Origin: a virus
Reading direction: 5' to 3' (one strand)
DNA length: 21,120 nucleotides
IMG/VR virus record: IMGVR_UViG_3300020220_003619
Location: 1 to 21,120 of that record
In this document: piece by piece, positions 1 through 7,347 of the stretch
Layout of the letters: each line of letters opens with the position of its first letter
How positions within the stretch are numbered: position 1 is the first letter of the stretch
Notes under the pieces: generated by a model
The model's input: only the letters and a program-made list of their open reading frames with translations
Told to the model about the DNA's origin: nothing
Database searches by the model: none
Made by a program: the position numbers and the translations under genes

Positions 1-1135
1 CTTCCATATTTTCACCTTTTTTGTACTCGAACTTAGCCTTACCTGTACCCATGGTTTTTGGACCTTCTTTTTTGTCCTCTTTGAAACCACCAGTAACTTT
101 GTCCTTGTAAGAAAATTTAGGACCGTGACCAATTCCAGTACCTTTAGGTTTTACTGTCATATTTTTACCCTCTTTCGTTTCAGATTTTTTAACCTTCTTG
201 TGGTCGTATGCTTCTTCCAATGATTCATCCATATCTCCGTCATGAGTTTCGTCCATAGCATCTTCATCATCTTCGCACATCTTGTCGTCCTCGTCCATAG
301 CGTCTTCATCATCTTCGTCCATCATTCCGTGATGAGTTTCGTCCATAGCATCCTCATCATGAGTTTCGTCCATAGCGTCTTCATCATCTTCGTCCATCAT
401 TCCGTGATGAGTTTCGTCCATAGCATCTTCGTCATGAGTTTCGTCCATAGCGTCTTCATCATCTTCGTCCATCATTCCGTGATGAGTTTCGTCCATAGCG
501 TCTTCATCATCTTCGTCAAACTGAATTTCATAAACAACTTCTTCCTCCATGGAATTACCCATCTCCTCTGTGTCAAAATCTTTTACGTCCATTAAATCCA
601 CTTCATCAGTGTCTTTGTTTGCGAAAATAGCGTCAATGACATCATCGATTGCTTCGGTTTTTTCGTTTCTCATTTCTTTGATTGTTTTTTTCTTTGATTC
701 AGATTCACCAAGCTTCACAAGGTATTCTACATCAGCATCATTGTCCATTAGGTGTACGTTATCACCGTCTTTTTTCACGATGATACCATCTTCTTCACCC
801 ATAGCTTTAAAAACCTTAAGAATTTCTTCGTCAGAAGCGTTAGTCAAATCTATTGGAAGTTCTTCAGATTCAACATCGAAATCGATGTCTTCATCTTCAG
901 GATTATCTACAGTCATATCAACTTCTGTATCGCCATCAGGTTTTACATCTGTTTCAATTTCTGCGTCTGCATCAACCTCATCGTCGGATTGTTCCGAAAG
1001 AGATTCTTTTACTAACTGATTGATTTCTTCCTTCATTGTAGAAGCAAGTATTCCTTTTGCATTTTCGGCGATAGCTTCTTCAACTTGTTTCATTTGAATG
1101 AACGCCTCTTCAACTAGCTTATTTTTTTCTTGCAT
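1..1135 (-). CDS. Acidic repeat-bearing protein, probable gp22-type prohead scaffold (C-terminus off the left edge)
   Basis: At least 378 residues are visible and the frame stays open to base 1. Residues 1-50 are helical and charged. Residues ~50-200 are dominated by Asp/Glu. Residues ~205-300 hold near-identical acidic repeats built from DEDDEDAMDETHHGMM and DEDAMDETH. The visible C-terminal part switches to Lys/Gly-rich sequence. The gene is the last one seen after portal and prohead protease, where T4 places scaffold gp22 before capsid gp23. T4 gp22 is acidic and is degraded by gp21 at (L/I)xE sites, and IAE and LGE occur here. That fit is positional and compositional, so the scaffold role is inferred. 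The start at 1135 lies 22 nt below a TATTTAT box at 1158-1164; a second box lies at 1239-1245. No Shine-Dalgarno sequence is present. It could also be an unrelated acidic virion protein. Confidence 0.75.
   Translation of the reverse strand, partial: MQEKNKLVEEAFIQMKQVEEAIAENAKGILASTMKEEINQLVKESLSEQSDDEVDADAEIETDVKPDGDTEVDMTVDNPEDEDIDFDVESEELPIDLTNASDEEILKVFKAMGEEDGIIVKKDGDNVHLMDNDADVEYLVKLGESESKKKTIKEMRNEKTEAIDDVIDAIFANKDTDEVDLMDVKDFDTEEMGNSMEEEVVYEIQFDEDDEDAMDETHHGMMDEDDEDAMDETHDEDAMDETHHGMMDEDDEDAMDETHDEDAMDETHHGMMDEDDEDAMDEDDKMCEDDEDAMDETHDGDMDESLEEAYDHKKVKKSETKEGKNMTVKPKGTGIGHGPKFSYKDKVTGGFKEDKKEGPKTMGTGKAKFEYKKGENME
241..517 (-). repeat. In-frame tandem repeats inside the acidic protein gene
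   Basis: Two alternating units, about 48 bp and 27 bp, make a 75-bp composite that occurs twice plus partial copies. All units are multiples of three, so the frame is kept. They encode alternating DEDDEDAMDETHHGMM and DEDAMDETH. The copies are almost identical at the DNA level, which points to recent slippage or recombination. Confidence 0.9.
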
Positions 1136-1250
1136 GAAAATTGTATTAATTTATCTAATAAATAGTATCAAATAAGAAAAAGTTTATTTTTTGATATCAC
1201 AAAAAACATATATCTCAGTAGTGGGTAATTAATTTCTAATAAATAGTTCC
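1136..1250 (-). promoter_or_regulatory. Leader with two TATTTAT boxes upstream of the acidic protein gene
   Basis: Read on the minus strand, this AT-rich leader carries the same CTATTTATTAGA word twice, with cores at 1239-1245 and 1158-1164. It follows a terminator, so the acidic protein gene probably has its own promoter. The duplicated box would fit the high expression expected of a scaffold. The promoter role is inferred. Confidence 0.45.
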
Positions 1251-1280
1251 ATAAAATAAAAAAAGTGGTCAGAGACCACT
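1251..1280 (-). terminator. Rho-independent terminator after the DUF4494-like gene
   Basis: On the minus strand a perfect 7-bp stem (AGTGGTC/GACCACT) with a 3-nt loop is followed by a run of seven T and further T-rich sequence. It begins 6 bases after the stop codon of the gene at 1287-1499. Confidence 0.85.
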
Positions 1281-1286
1281 TTCATA

Positions 1287-1499
1287 TTATTTTTCGATTA
1301 CTTCATCGATTTTACTTTCGGATACCGAAGTTATCCTCCATTCGTAAGAAAAACTTTCATATCGCTTAGTGACCTTAGCTTCAACATCGGTTACTGAAAA
1401 TCCTCTTACTAATTTTTCTTCTCTAATTTTTTTAATTTTTCCTGTATTCTCATCAGCTAATTCGTACTGAATTTTTGCTACAAAATATTTTTCGTCCAT
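1287..1499 (-). CDS. Small DUF4494-like protein
   Basis: 70 residues, basic/acidic mixed, with no signal peptide or membrane segment. The pattern of an N-terminal YFVAKIQYE strand, a Lys/Glu-rich middle, then 'FSVTDVEAKVTKRYESF' and a C-terminal ITSVSESKIDEV strand resembles DUF4494, a small domain of unknown function common in Bacteroidetes and their phages; the match is by eye. The start ATG lies 6 bases after the stop of the prohead protease gene, so the two are probably co-transcribed and perhaps translationally coupled. A strong terminator follows. No function can be assigned. Confidence 0.8.
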   Translation of the reverse strand: MDEKYFVAKIQYELADENTGKIKKIREEKLVRGFSVTDVEAKVTKRYESFSYEWRITSVSESKIDEVIEK

Positions 1500-1505
1500 A
1501 AATAA

Positions 1506-2228
1506 TTATTTTCCTAAATAATCCGTAAGTTTTCTCATTAAATCAATAGATTTGTTAGCGTCTCCACTAATATCCGAAGATTTTATTTTCTTTTCCTCTT
1601 CTATGTTTTCTTCGTATTTGTTTCTATCTTCAGGATTATCAAAAAGATAGGCGCCTGGTGTAGATGGCGATGAAACTAAATCAAAACATATCAATTCAAA
1701 ATCATCTTGAACTTCATTTCTTTCTCCCACTTTTTTTAAAGAACCAACTCCTCTCGAAGATATACCCATTGTTACTCCTTGTCTCATTAGATTTGCTGCA
1801 ACATCTCCTTTACTCGAAACTATACCTCTTTCATGGAATCCTGGACTTGTCAAAAGTTTCAATTTACCCATGAGAATATTCTTGTCCCACCAAATATCAG
1901 TTATAATATGTGATACTCTATCCAAATCAATAAGCGATGATTCGGGGTGGTTCAATTCAGAAGTTGAAAGTCCTTTATCAATTATATTTTTGTATCTATC
2001 GGCTTCCCTTTTCAAGATTGGTTCAGGATAAGTTCTTCCATTTCTGTTTGGTACATTGTACTTTTGTAAAACTGCATAAAACTCGAAAGGGTTTCTATAA
2101 TCTAATTTCGATGATTCTTGAAGAACTTTAGCATTCAATTCATTTTTTGGAGAAATCCAACCTGCATCCATCTCGACTAAAATCCCATGACCTAACTCAT
2201 GAGCTTCTAATATTCTTAATTCTTTCAT
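1506..2228 (-). CDS. gp21: Prohead core protease, T4 gp21-like
   Basis: 240 residues. T4 gp21 is a serine protease that matures the prohead by cutting scaffold and capsid proteins at (L/I)xE sites. The family landmarks are in order: NRNGRTYP at 61-68, the ELNHPE box with the probable catalytic His94, the DLDRVSHII stretch at 101-109, and MGISSRG at 154-160 with the probable nucleophile at Ser157 or Ser158. The C-terminal ~40 residues are Lys/Glu/Asp-rich and may be a removable tail. Position after the portal and before the acidic scaffold-like gene matches T4 order. A TATTTAT box at 2242-2248 lies 13 nt before the start. Confidence 0.95.
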   Translation of the reverse strand: MKELRILEAHELGHGILVEMDAGWISPKNELNAKVLQESSKLDYRNPFEFYAVLQKYNVPNRNGRTYPEPILKREADRYKNIIDKGLSTSELNHPESSLIDLDRVSHIITDIWWDKNILMGKLKLLTSPGFHERGIVSSKGDVAANLMRQGVTMGISSRGVGSLKKVGERNEVQDDFELICFDLVSSPSTPGAYLFDNPEDRNKYEENIEEEKKIKSSDISGDANKSIDLMRKLTDYLGK

Positions 2229-2267
2229 TTAATCTTTTCTGATAAATATAATCAAGTGGATTGTTTA

Positions 2268-2705
2268 TTAAGATTGTGGTTTTTTGGTATAATGAAATTC
2301 AAAATATTTGTTTTTATCAATGTTGTTCTGATAAATTGATTTCACAATTTTTTTAATTGATTCTTTGGTTTCAAATGATTTGAAATCTAACTCATCGTTT
2401 GTGTAGAGATTAATTTCCAAATTGAAAAAAGATTTTTTTCCATATAAGATACCACTAGTTCTTAAGTCTAAGTCAACTATAGTTTCTTGTCTGAATTGAT
2501 TTGTATTTATTGAATTGAAAACTGTGTGTTTGATTTCTCTATTAAGATTACAAACAATTCTATTCCAATTTTCTAATTCTTCTTTTGGTGTCACCCAAGA
2601 TTGAATGTTTACGAATATTGATTTGAGATTTTTAGAATCGACTGTACCATATACAGATTTTATTGTGTTGTACAGATTTAGTTTTACGCTCTTGCCTTTT
2701 TTCAT
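2268..2705 (-). CDS. Conserved-looking phage protein of unknown function
   Basis: 145 residues, basic at the N-terminus (KKGKSVKLNLYNTIKSVYG) and at the end (FHYTKKPQS), with an alternating hydrophobic pattern (LEINLYTNDELDF) that suggests a mixed alpha/beta fold. There is no signal peptide or membrane helix. It lies between the bS21 gene, which is on the other strand, and the prohead protease. The start at 2705 has the box-like but imperfect word CTATTTTTATA about 30-40 nt upstream. I do not recognise it. A role in the morphogenesis cluster is inferred from position only. Confidence 0.75.
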   Translation of the reverse strand: MKKGKSVKLNLYNTIKSVYGTVDSKNLKSIFVNIQSWVTPKEELENWNRIVCNLNREIKHTVFNSINTNQFRQETIVDLDLRTSGILYGKKSFFNLEINLYTNDELDFKSFETKESIKKIVKSIYQNNIDKNKYFEFHYTKKPQS

Positions 2706-2800
2706 TAAGTTTCATATTACTATTAGTTTATTTTTTATAAAAATAGTAGTAGTTTTACTTAATGTCAAAAATTTGAACAAATTAAGAATATTTCTAGTAT

Positions 2801-2992
2801 ATGATTATTATCGAAATAAAAAACAACGAAAACTTAGAAAGAGCATTAAAGACACTCAAATCCAAAGTAATTAAAACTAAACAAAATCAACTCCTTTTAA
2901 AAAAAAAGGAATATACTAAACCTTCCGTTGTAAAAAGAACCGCTAAGTTAAAAGCTATTTTTTTAGAAAGGAAAAAAAAACAATTAGATTGA
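2801..2992 (+). CDS. rpsU: Ribosomal protein bS21, phage-encoded
   Basis: 63 residues, the length typical of Bacteroidetes bS21. The N-terminal MIIIEIKNNENLERALKTLKSK matches the bS21 pattern (acidic/Asn turn, then E-x-ALK-x-x-K), and E-Y-T-K-P-S-V-V-K-R at 37-46 matches the F-x-KPSV-x-KR core, followed by a basic helix. bS21 sits on the 30S platform near the 3' end of 16S rRNA. In Flavobacterium ribosomes it helps hide the anti-Shine-Dalgarno sequence, with Tyr54 described as important; here residue 54 aligned on KPSV is Phe. It is the only plus-strand gene in the morphogenesis block, and its 3' end overlaps the convergent neighbour by 9 bp. Homologues are known in other phage genomes. Confidence 0.9.
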   Translation: MIIIEIKNNENLERALKTLKSKVIKTKQNQLLLKKKEYTKPSVVKRTAKLKAIFLERKKKQLD

Positions 2993-3685
2993 TTCTTCTA
3001 ATTTTTTCAATTTCAAATAAGTTATTTGGTCAAACTTTTCTTTACTAACTCTTTCCAAAGTTTCGGAGATTCTATCTCTGATTTCTGAGTCATTCTCATT
3101 CTTCATAATAGATTTCAATTTCAGGATAGTATTTTCTCTGAGAGATTCAAACTTTGTTTTTAAATTATCTGTGTCCTCAGACAATAGTTGTATGAACTCC
3201 TTTTTGGTGTTTTCATCAAAAGATTCCAAATAATTCGAAATTGTTTGATTTGCGATTTTCACCATTGATTTAATTGGAATATTAACAGCTTCAATTATTT
3301 TATGACTTTTCTTAGATGTTAAAACTTTAATAATGTTCTTTTTAGATTCGATTCTCTCGTGCAAATCAGTTTTATTTATATAAACTAAATTGTCAATATC
3401 TTGGTATCCATTTACAACAGTTCTATCAGAACTTGTATTGATTTTAGTTGTGGATAGAAGTTTCCTAATTAAAAAAATACCTTCGGATAAAAAATCTTTT
3501 GCATCATTTTCACTGAAATCTTGCGGGCTACTCAATTGGTCATAAATTGAATATATCTTTGATATATTCTTATTGTTCAGGATGTTCTGTTTAAACTCCT
3601 TCAAAGTTTTTTTGAACTCAGTCTCATTCCTATAAGACTCTAACAAGTTGTTTTCTATAACCGATTTTATTTGCCCGAATGTCAT
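2984..3685 (-). CDS. Helical phage protein of unknown function downstream of the portal
   Basis: 233 residues, Lys/Glu/Asn-rich and almost wholly helical by pattern, with coiled-coil-like stretches near 120-135 and 165-233. The N-terminus MTFGQIKSVIENNLLES looks amphipathic. No catalytic motif, signal peptide or membrane segment is seen. It lies 22 nt after the portal gene and before the protease. T4 has small core proteins gp67 and gp68 in this interval; this protein is longer and no homology to them can be claimed. A TATTTAT box at 3701-3707 is 15 nt before the start, and the leader holds only a partial AGGA. Confidence 0.8.
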   Translation of the reverse strand: MTFGQIKSVIENNLLESYRNETEFKKTLKEFKQNILNNKNISKIYSIYDQLSSPQDFSENDAKDFLSEGIFLIRKLLSTTKINTSSDRTVVNGYQDIDNLVYINKTDLHERIESKKNIIKVLTSKKSHKIIEAVNIPIKSMVKIANQTISNYLESFDENTKKEFIQLLSEDTDNLKTKFESLRENTILKLKSIMKNENDSEIRDRISETLERVSKEKFDQITYLKLKKLEESI

Positions 3686-3707
3686 CTTGGTATTTTTCCT
3701 ATAAATA

Positions 3708-5546
3708 TTATGAATTTAATAACTTATCTAACTCTTTTTCAATTTCTCCCAAAGATTCTTGAGCATGTCCTAATTGTAAAACTTTTCTTCCTTCAATCAT
3801 GTTATTTTCCACTAAAATATTCAAACTATCCATTCTACTTTCAGGAGCTAATTCAGGCTCACCTGCTGGTGGTGTTTCTAGTGTAGGTGCGGCTGGTTCA
3901 GGTAAAGCAGCACCGGCTTCAGGTGCAGGTCCAAGTTCCTCAGCACCACCTGGTGTTGTAGATGCACCCACGGAGGATGTTGCTCCGGTCGCACTACCAT
4001 AAAGTTTGTCAATATTATCAAAGAGACCAGATTTAGTAATTACAGTTGGTGTTGCCTTCAATTCCTCACCTACGGCTCTTTCAATTCTTTGTTGTTGTAA
4101 ATCAAGTCTGATTTCATCGTCTGACCAACCAAAGATGTGTTTCTTTGCCCATGTAGAAGATGTTGCCTGTATTCCATTTCCTGGGTCAGAAACCAAATCT
4201 TTATAAAGTAAGATTTTTTCTTTCCATACTTCCACAGTCAACAGGTCTGCCTGTTTTGATGGGTTTGTAAGTCCTAATGTGAAGTTTGTAAGTTCGTCTT
4301 CAAAACCCAACAAAAATAAATGTATTATTGCAATTTTATTTAGTTCTTGCAACATACTTTTTTGGATTCTGTTAATCGTTCTAGCAAAACGAATATCTTG
4401 TAATGAAAGATTTTTTCCATCCCCGACAACCTCTTCAAAACCTAAAAACGCTTTTGGTACACGTAAGGCTGTTAATAATTTCTTTTGTATATATTCGATA
4501 TCGGCAATCTCTGATAAGTTTTGAGCACCCTGTAGTGTATCAATTGGACTTGGTGCAGCTGGGTCTCGGACTGGAACAAAGTAATCTTGGTCTACAGCCA
4601 TTTGATTGAATCTCATGTCTACATTTCCAGTTTTACTATCTACAATTTGTTCTCTCTTAAACTTATTTGCAACGCGTTGTACGTATGCTTCAACATCATC
4701 ATCGTTCATATTACCCACAAAAACCTTAAATATTCTTCTTTCAGGGGCTCTTGAAGTTCTATAAATTAACATCGCATCCTCAGAAAGCAAAAGTTGTTTC
4801 CATATTCTTCTAGCTTTTTCCAACATTGAAGTTCCATAGGGTAATTTTCTATCATCACCCAATAATCTGAAGTGTGCAATCTCCCAAGATTGGAACTCCA
4901 TATTTTTGTTTTTCCATGTGAAATGAAGAGCCTTTTTCTGACTGTCTAATTCTTTTGTAATGTCAATAGAAATTTTTTGACTCACCCCAACCTCATGTCT
5001 TTCTATTTCGATTGTTGGTAATTGTTGACAACCAACAACACCTTTCTCAGGGTCCAATTTCAGATAAACAAAGTTATCACCATACTTACATGTATTTCTT
5101 GTCCACATAGGTAAGTTAGTGTTGATATCCAAGTTGTTGTTAAATAAATCAGCTAAAACACCTTTGATTCTTTTTGACTCGGAATATATTTGTAAAATGA
5201 AACCATCCTCATTTGTGGTTGTACATTCCTCAGCGTAAATGTCCAAGGCTGCAGATATTTCAGGAGTGTATTCCATTGACTCATAATCGTATTGAGCCGA
5301 CAACCTTGATGGTTCATAATAAATGGCTTGTGAGTATAAATTATTTTCAACCTTTGCCCATTGATTTGTAAGATAATAAGTTTGTTGTGCCTGAAGTTTT
5401 TCAGACTCATATTCTTGTTTACTTTTTGTTCTTAATAATTCTTTTTTATCAAACTTGAATGTTGGATAATCTTGATTTAATAAAGAATTAGGACCAAAAG
5501 TTTGGGATAGTCGTTGCCAAACCGTTAAATTTTGATTTTCTGCCAT
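3708..5546 (-). CDS. gp20: Portal protein, T4 gp20-like
   Basis: 612 residues against 524 in T4. The portal is the dodecameric ring at the capsid vertex that nucleates prohead assembly and is the DNA channel for the terminase. Residues ~85-115 (EYTPEISAALDIYAEECTT), the W-T-R-N-T-C-K-Y-G-D-N-F-V-Y stretch near 150, 'FRLLGDDRKLPYGTSMLEKARRIWKQL' near 228-254 and 'YRTSRAPERRIFKV' near 262-275 are the recognisable family blocks. The helical segment with LRVPKAFLGFEE is near 365. Residues ~515-575 are a Pro/Ala/Gly/Glu linker before a short helical C-terminus. The start at 5546 is 29 nt below a TATTTAT box at 5576-5582. Confidence 0.96.
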   Translation of the reverse strand: MAENQNLTVWQRLSQTFGPNSLLNQDYPTFKFDKKELLRTKSKQEYESEKLQAQQTYYLTNQWAKVENNLYSQAIYYEPSRLSAQYDYESMEYTPEISAALDIYAEECTTTNEDGFILQIYSESKRIKGVLADLFNNNLDINTNLPMWTRNTCKYGDNFVYLKLDPEKGVVGCQQLPTIEIERHEVGVSQKISIDITKELDSQKKALHFTWKNKNMEFQSWEIAHFRLLGDDRKLPYGTSMLEKARRIWKQLLLSEDAMLIYRTSRAPERRIFKVFVGNMNDDDVEAYVQRVANKFKREQIVDSKTGNVDMRFNQMAVDQDYFVPVRDPAAPSPIDTLQGAQNLSEIADIEYIQKKLLTALRVPKAFLGFEEVVGDGKNLSLQDIRFARTINRIQKSMLQELNKIAIIHLFLLGFEDELTNFTLGLTNPSKQADLLTVEVWKEKILLYKDLVSDPGNGIQATSSTWAKKHIFGWSDDEIRLDLQQQRIERAVGEELKATPTVITKSGLFDNIDKLYGSATGATSSVGASTTPGGAEELGPAPEAGAALPEPAAPTLETPPAGEPELAPESRMDSLNILVENNMIEGRKVLQLGHAQESLGEIEKELDKLLNS

Positions 5547-5583
5547 GATACAATTTAACCATTTACGTCAATAATATAAATAG

Positions 5584-7341
5584 TTATTTTGCACCGAATA
5601 ACCACCCATAGGTTTTATAATCTTGACGTGACGCACCATTCTGATAGGAGTTTTGTCTTCCCATCTGTGGGACCATTGGGTTAAAAAAGTTTGAACTATT
5701 TTTGTTTTCATTGATGGACGTTGCCCATGAGTTCAACATAGCTTTTGTATGGTTCACATTCTTCTGTATGGATTGGAAAGATTTCTCTCCGACGTATATA
5801 GCCATGGAAATTGCCATGATACAATCATCGTGTTGTCCCTTTTGGTGGTCAGGTCTTCCATTAAGGTAAATGAATGTATTCATCTCATTATAAGTTCTGT
5901 GAGAATATATTTTGAAATCGTGTCTAATTGCTTCTTCAAAAGCAGCAATTATTTGAACTCTTTTAGTATTGAAATTGATACCAGGTATTTTATCCTGTAT
6001 TTTGGGGTCCCATTTCCATTTCTTATTTGGGTCTAAATTATCTACATACAATCCATGTTCATAGTTCATTTCTTGTAACTTTCTCGCGGTTGAAACACCC
6101 ATACCTCCCGTGATATCTATAACTCCATAGGCGTTATACATAGAACCCCATTTATACCCAATCTCCGCCAATACATCAGGTGGAATCTTCCCAACATACT
6201 CCAAGACTTGTTCTCTTTCATCAAAATCAATTATTTGTATACTAGAATAATCTTCTGAATCTCCTCTCGATACGTCAAGTCCCATAATATATTTGTGACC
6301 TCCAACAGGTTCTTTGAAAATCCAAAGCGCAGAACCCATAAGTTTGGCTTGTGGTTCTCTTAATTGGTTTTTGGAAATTTTCTGCATAATATCCGGCTCA
6401 AAAACATTGTCTCCTGAACCAAGAAAATTACATTCTAATTCTTGTGCTACTTTTCTTTTATCAAACTTCAATTTTTTTACCATTCCTTCGAACCAAGAGG
6501 AGCAAGGTTTGTATCCTTGTTCAATATATTTTTTTAATTCACTATGGTCTCTATCGTATGGATTATCAATAGATAAATCAACAACAATGTCTTTGGGATA
6601 ATCTTCTCTATTGAGAAGATAATGAACTAAATCATTTGTTTTGACCATGTAAAGGTCTTTCGTATATCTTGGGTCTCTATACCAAAACATCTGAGAGATT
6701 TTAAATTCATTCATCCCTCTAAGAGCTTGATTGTAGATATCATAATAAATTGCATCATAGCCGTTTGGTGTGGAAATAACAATAACTTTACCACCTGTGG
6801 AAAGTGAGGCCATACACGCTGACCAAAAGTCATCATCCCCCTCTATGAATGCCGCCTCGTCAAAAATAAGAATCGTAGGTGTATAACCTCTCAAGGCATC
6901 TTTAGAAGTTGCTACTGCTTTTACTTCACAATCATTCGTGAGTTTGAAATGTCTTTGTGAGTTTTTTTCTTGTGAAAAACCAACACCAACCCATGCTGGC
7001 CATTGTTCTGTGAAACTTCTAACTTTATTAGCGAACTCAACTGATGTATCAAGTTTGTTCGCAATTATTAATATTTTTTCAGGTTTTTGTTTTTTGGCAA
7101 AAACTAATTTTTTCGAAGCCCAAGCTGCGGTAACTGTAGAAACACCAGCCTGTCTATATTTTAATGCAATATTTTCATTGAAAGAATCGTAATCTTCAAT
7201 CAAAGATATTTGGTCTGGAAATAAATCTAAAGGGACGTATTTGGAAACTGTGTTGTCGTAGGTTTGTAAATACGTACGAAGTGCATAAGGAGTGTTCCTC
7301 ATACACTTGGTACCTTCGATAATTACTTGTTCTTTAGTCAC
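5584..7341 (-). CDS. gp17: Terminase large subunit, T4 gp17-like
   Basis: 585 residues (T4 gp17 is 610). It pumps DNA into the prohead and cuts concatemers. The ATPase has a deviant Walker A, YRQAGVST at 62-69, where the usual GK[ST] Lys is Val. Walker B ILIFDEAAF (D161, E162) and the STPNG coupling motif at 190-194 are intact. The C-terminal RNase H-type nuclease shows D356 (MGLDVSRGD), D409 (VIDITGG) and the HDD at 504-506. The start codon is GTG, 6 bases after the stop of the upstream gene, so coupling is likely. The portal gene follows; T4's tail sheath and tube genes 18 and 19 are not between them. No small-subunit (gp16) homologue was recognised. Confidence 0.96.
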   Translation of the reverse strand: MTKEQVIIEGTKCMRNTPYALRTYLQTYDNTVSKYVPLDLFPDQISLIEDYDSFNENIALKYRQAGVSTVTAAWASKKLVFAKKQKPEKILIIANKLDTSVEFANKVRSFTEQWPAWVGVGFSQEKNSQRHFKLTNDCEVKAVATSKDALRGYTPTILIFDEAAFIEGDDDFWSACMASLSTGGKVIVISTPNGYDAIYYDIYNQALRGMNEFKISQMFWYRDPRYTKDLYMVKTNDLVHYLLNREDYPKDIVVDLSIDNPYDRDHSELKKYIEQGYKPCSSWFEGMVKKLKFDKRKVAQELECNFLGSGDNVFEPDIMQKISKNQLREPQAKLMGSALWIFKEPVGGHKYIMGLDVSRGDSEDYSSIQIIDFDEREQVLEYVGKIPPDVLAEIGYKWGSMYNAYGVIDITGGMGVSTARKLQEMNYEHGLYVDNLDPNKKWKWDPKIQDKIPGINFNTKRVQIIAAFEEAIRHDFKIYSHRTYNEMNTFIYLNGRPDHQKGQHDDCIMAISMAIYVGEKSFQSIQKNVNHTKAMLNSWATSINENKNSSNFFNPMVPQMGRQNSYQNGASRQDYKTYGWLFGAK

Positions 7342-7347
7342 AAAAAG

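Noticed and set aside
241-517. Short regular repeats that could suggest a CRISPR array
   Set aside because: Units are multiples of three inside an open frame, spacers are not unique and no cas genes are near.
549-1019. Ser-rich plus-strand reading frame opposite the acidic protein
   Set aside because: It is the antisense shadow of Asp/Glu-rich codons (GAA/GAT read as TTC/ATC), with no start context or family pattern.
2170-2203. HELGH near the N-terminus of the prohead protease, matching a zincin HExxH
   Set aside because: The protein has the full gp21 serine-protease signature and no third metal ligand motif; the match is probably chance.
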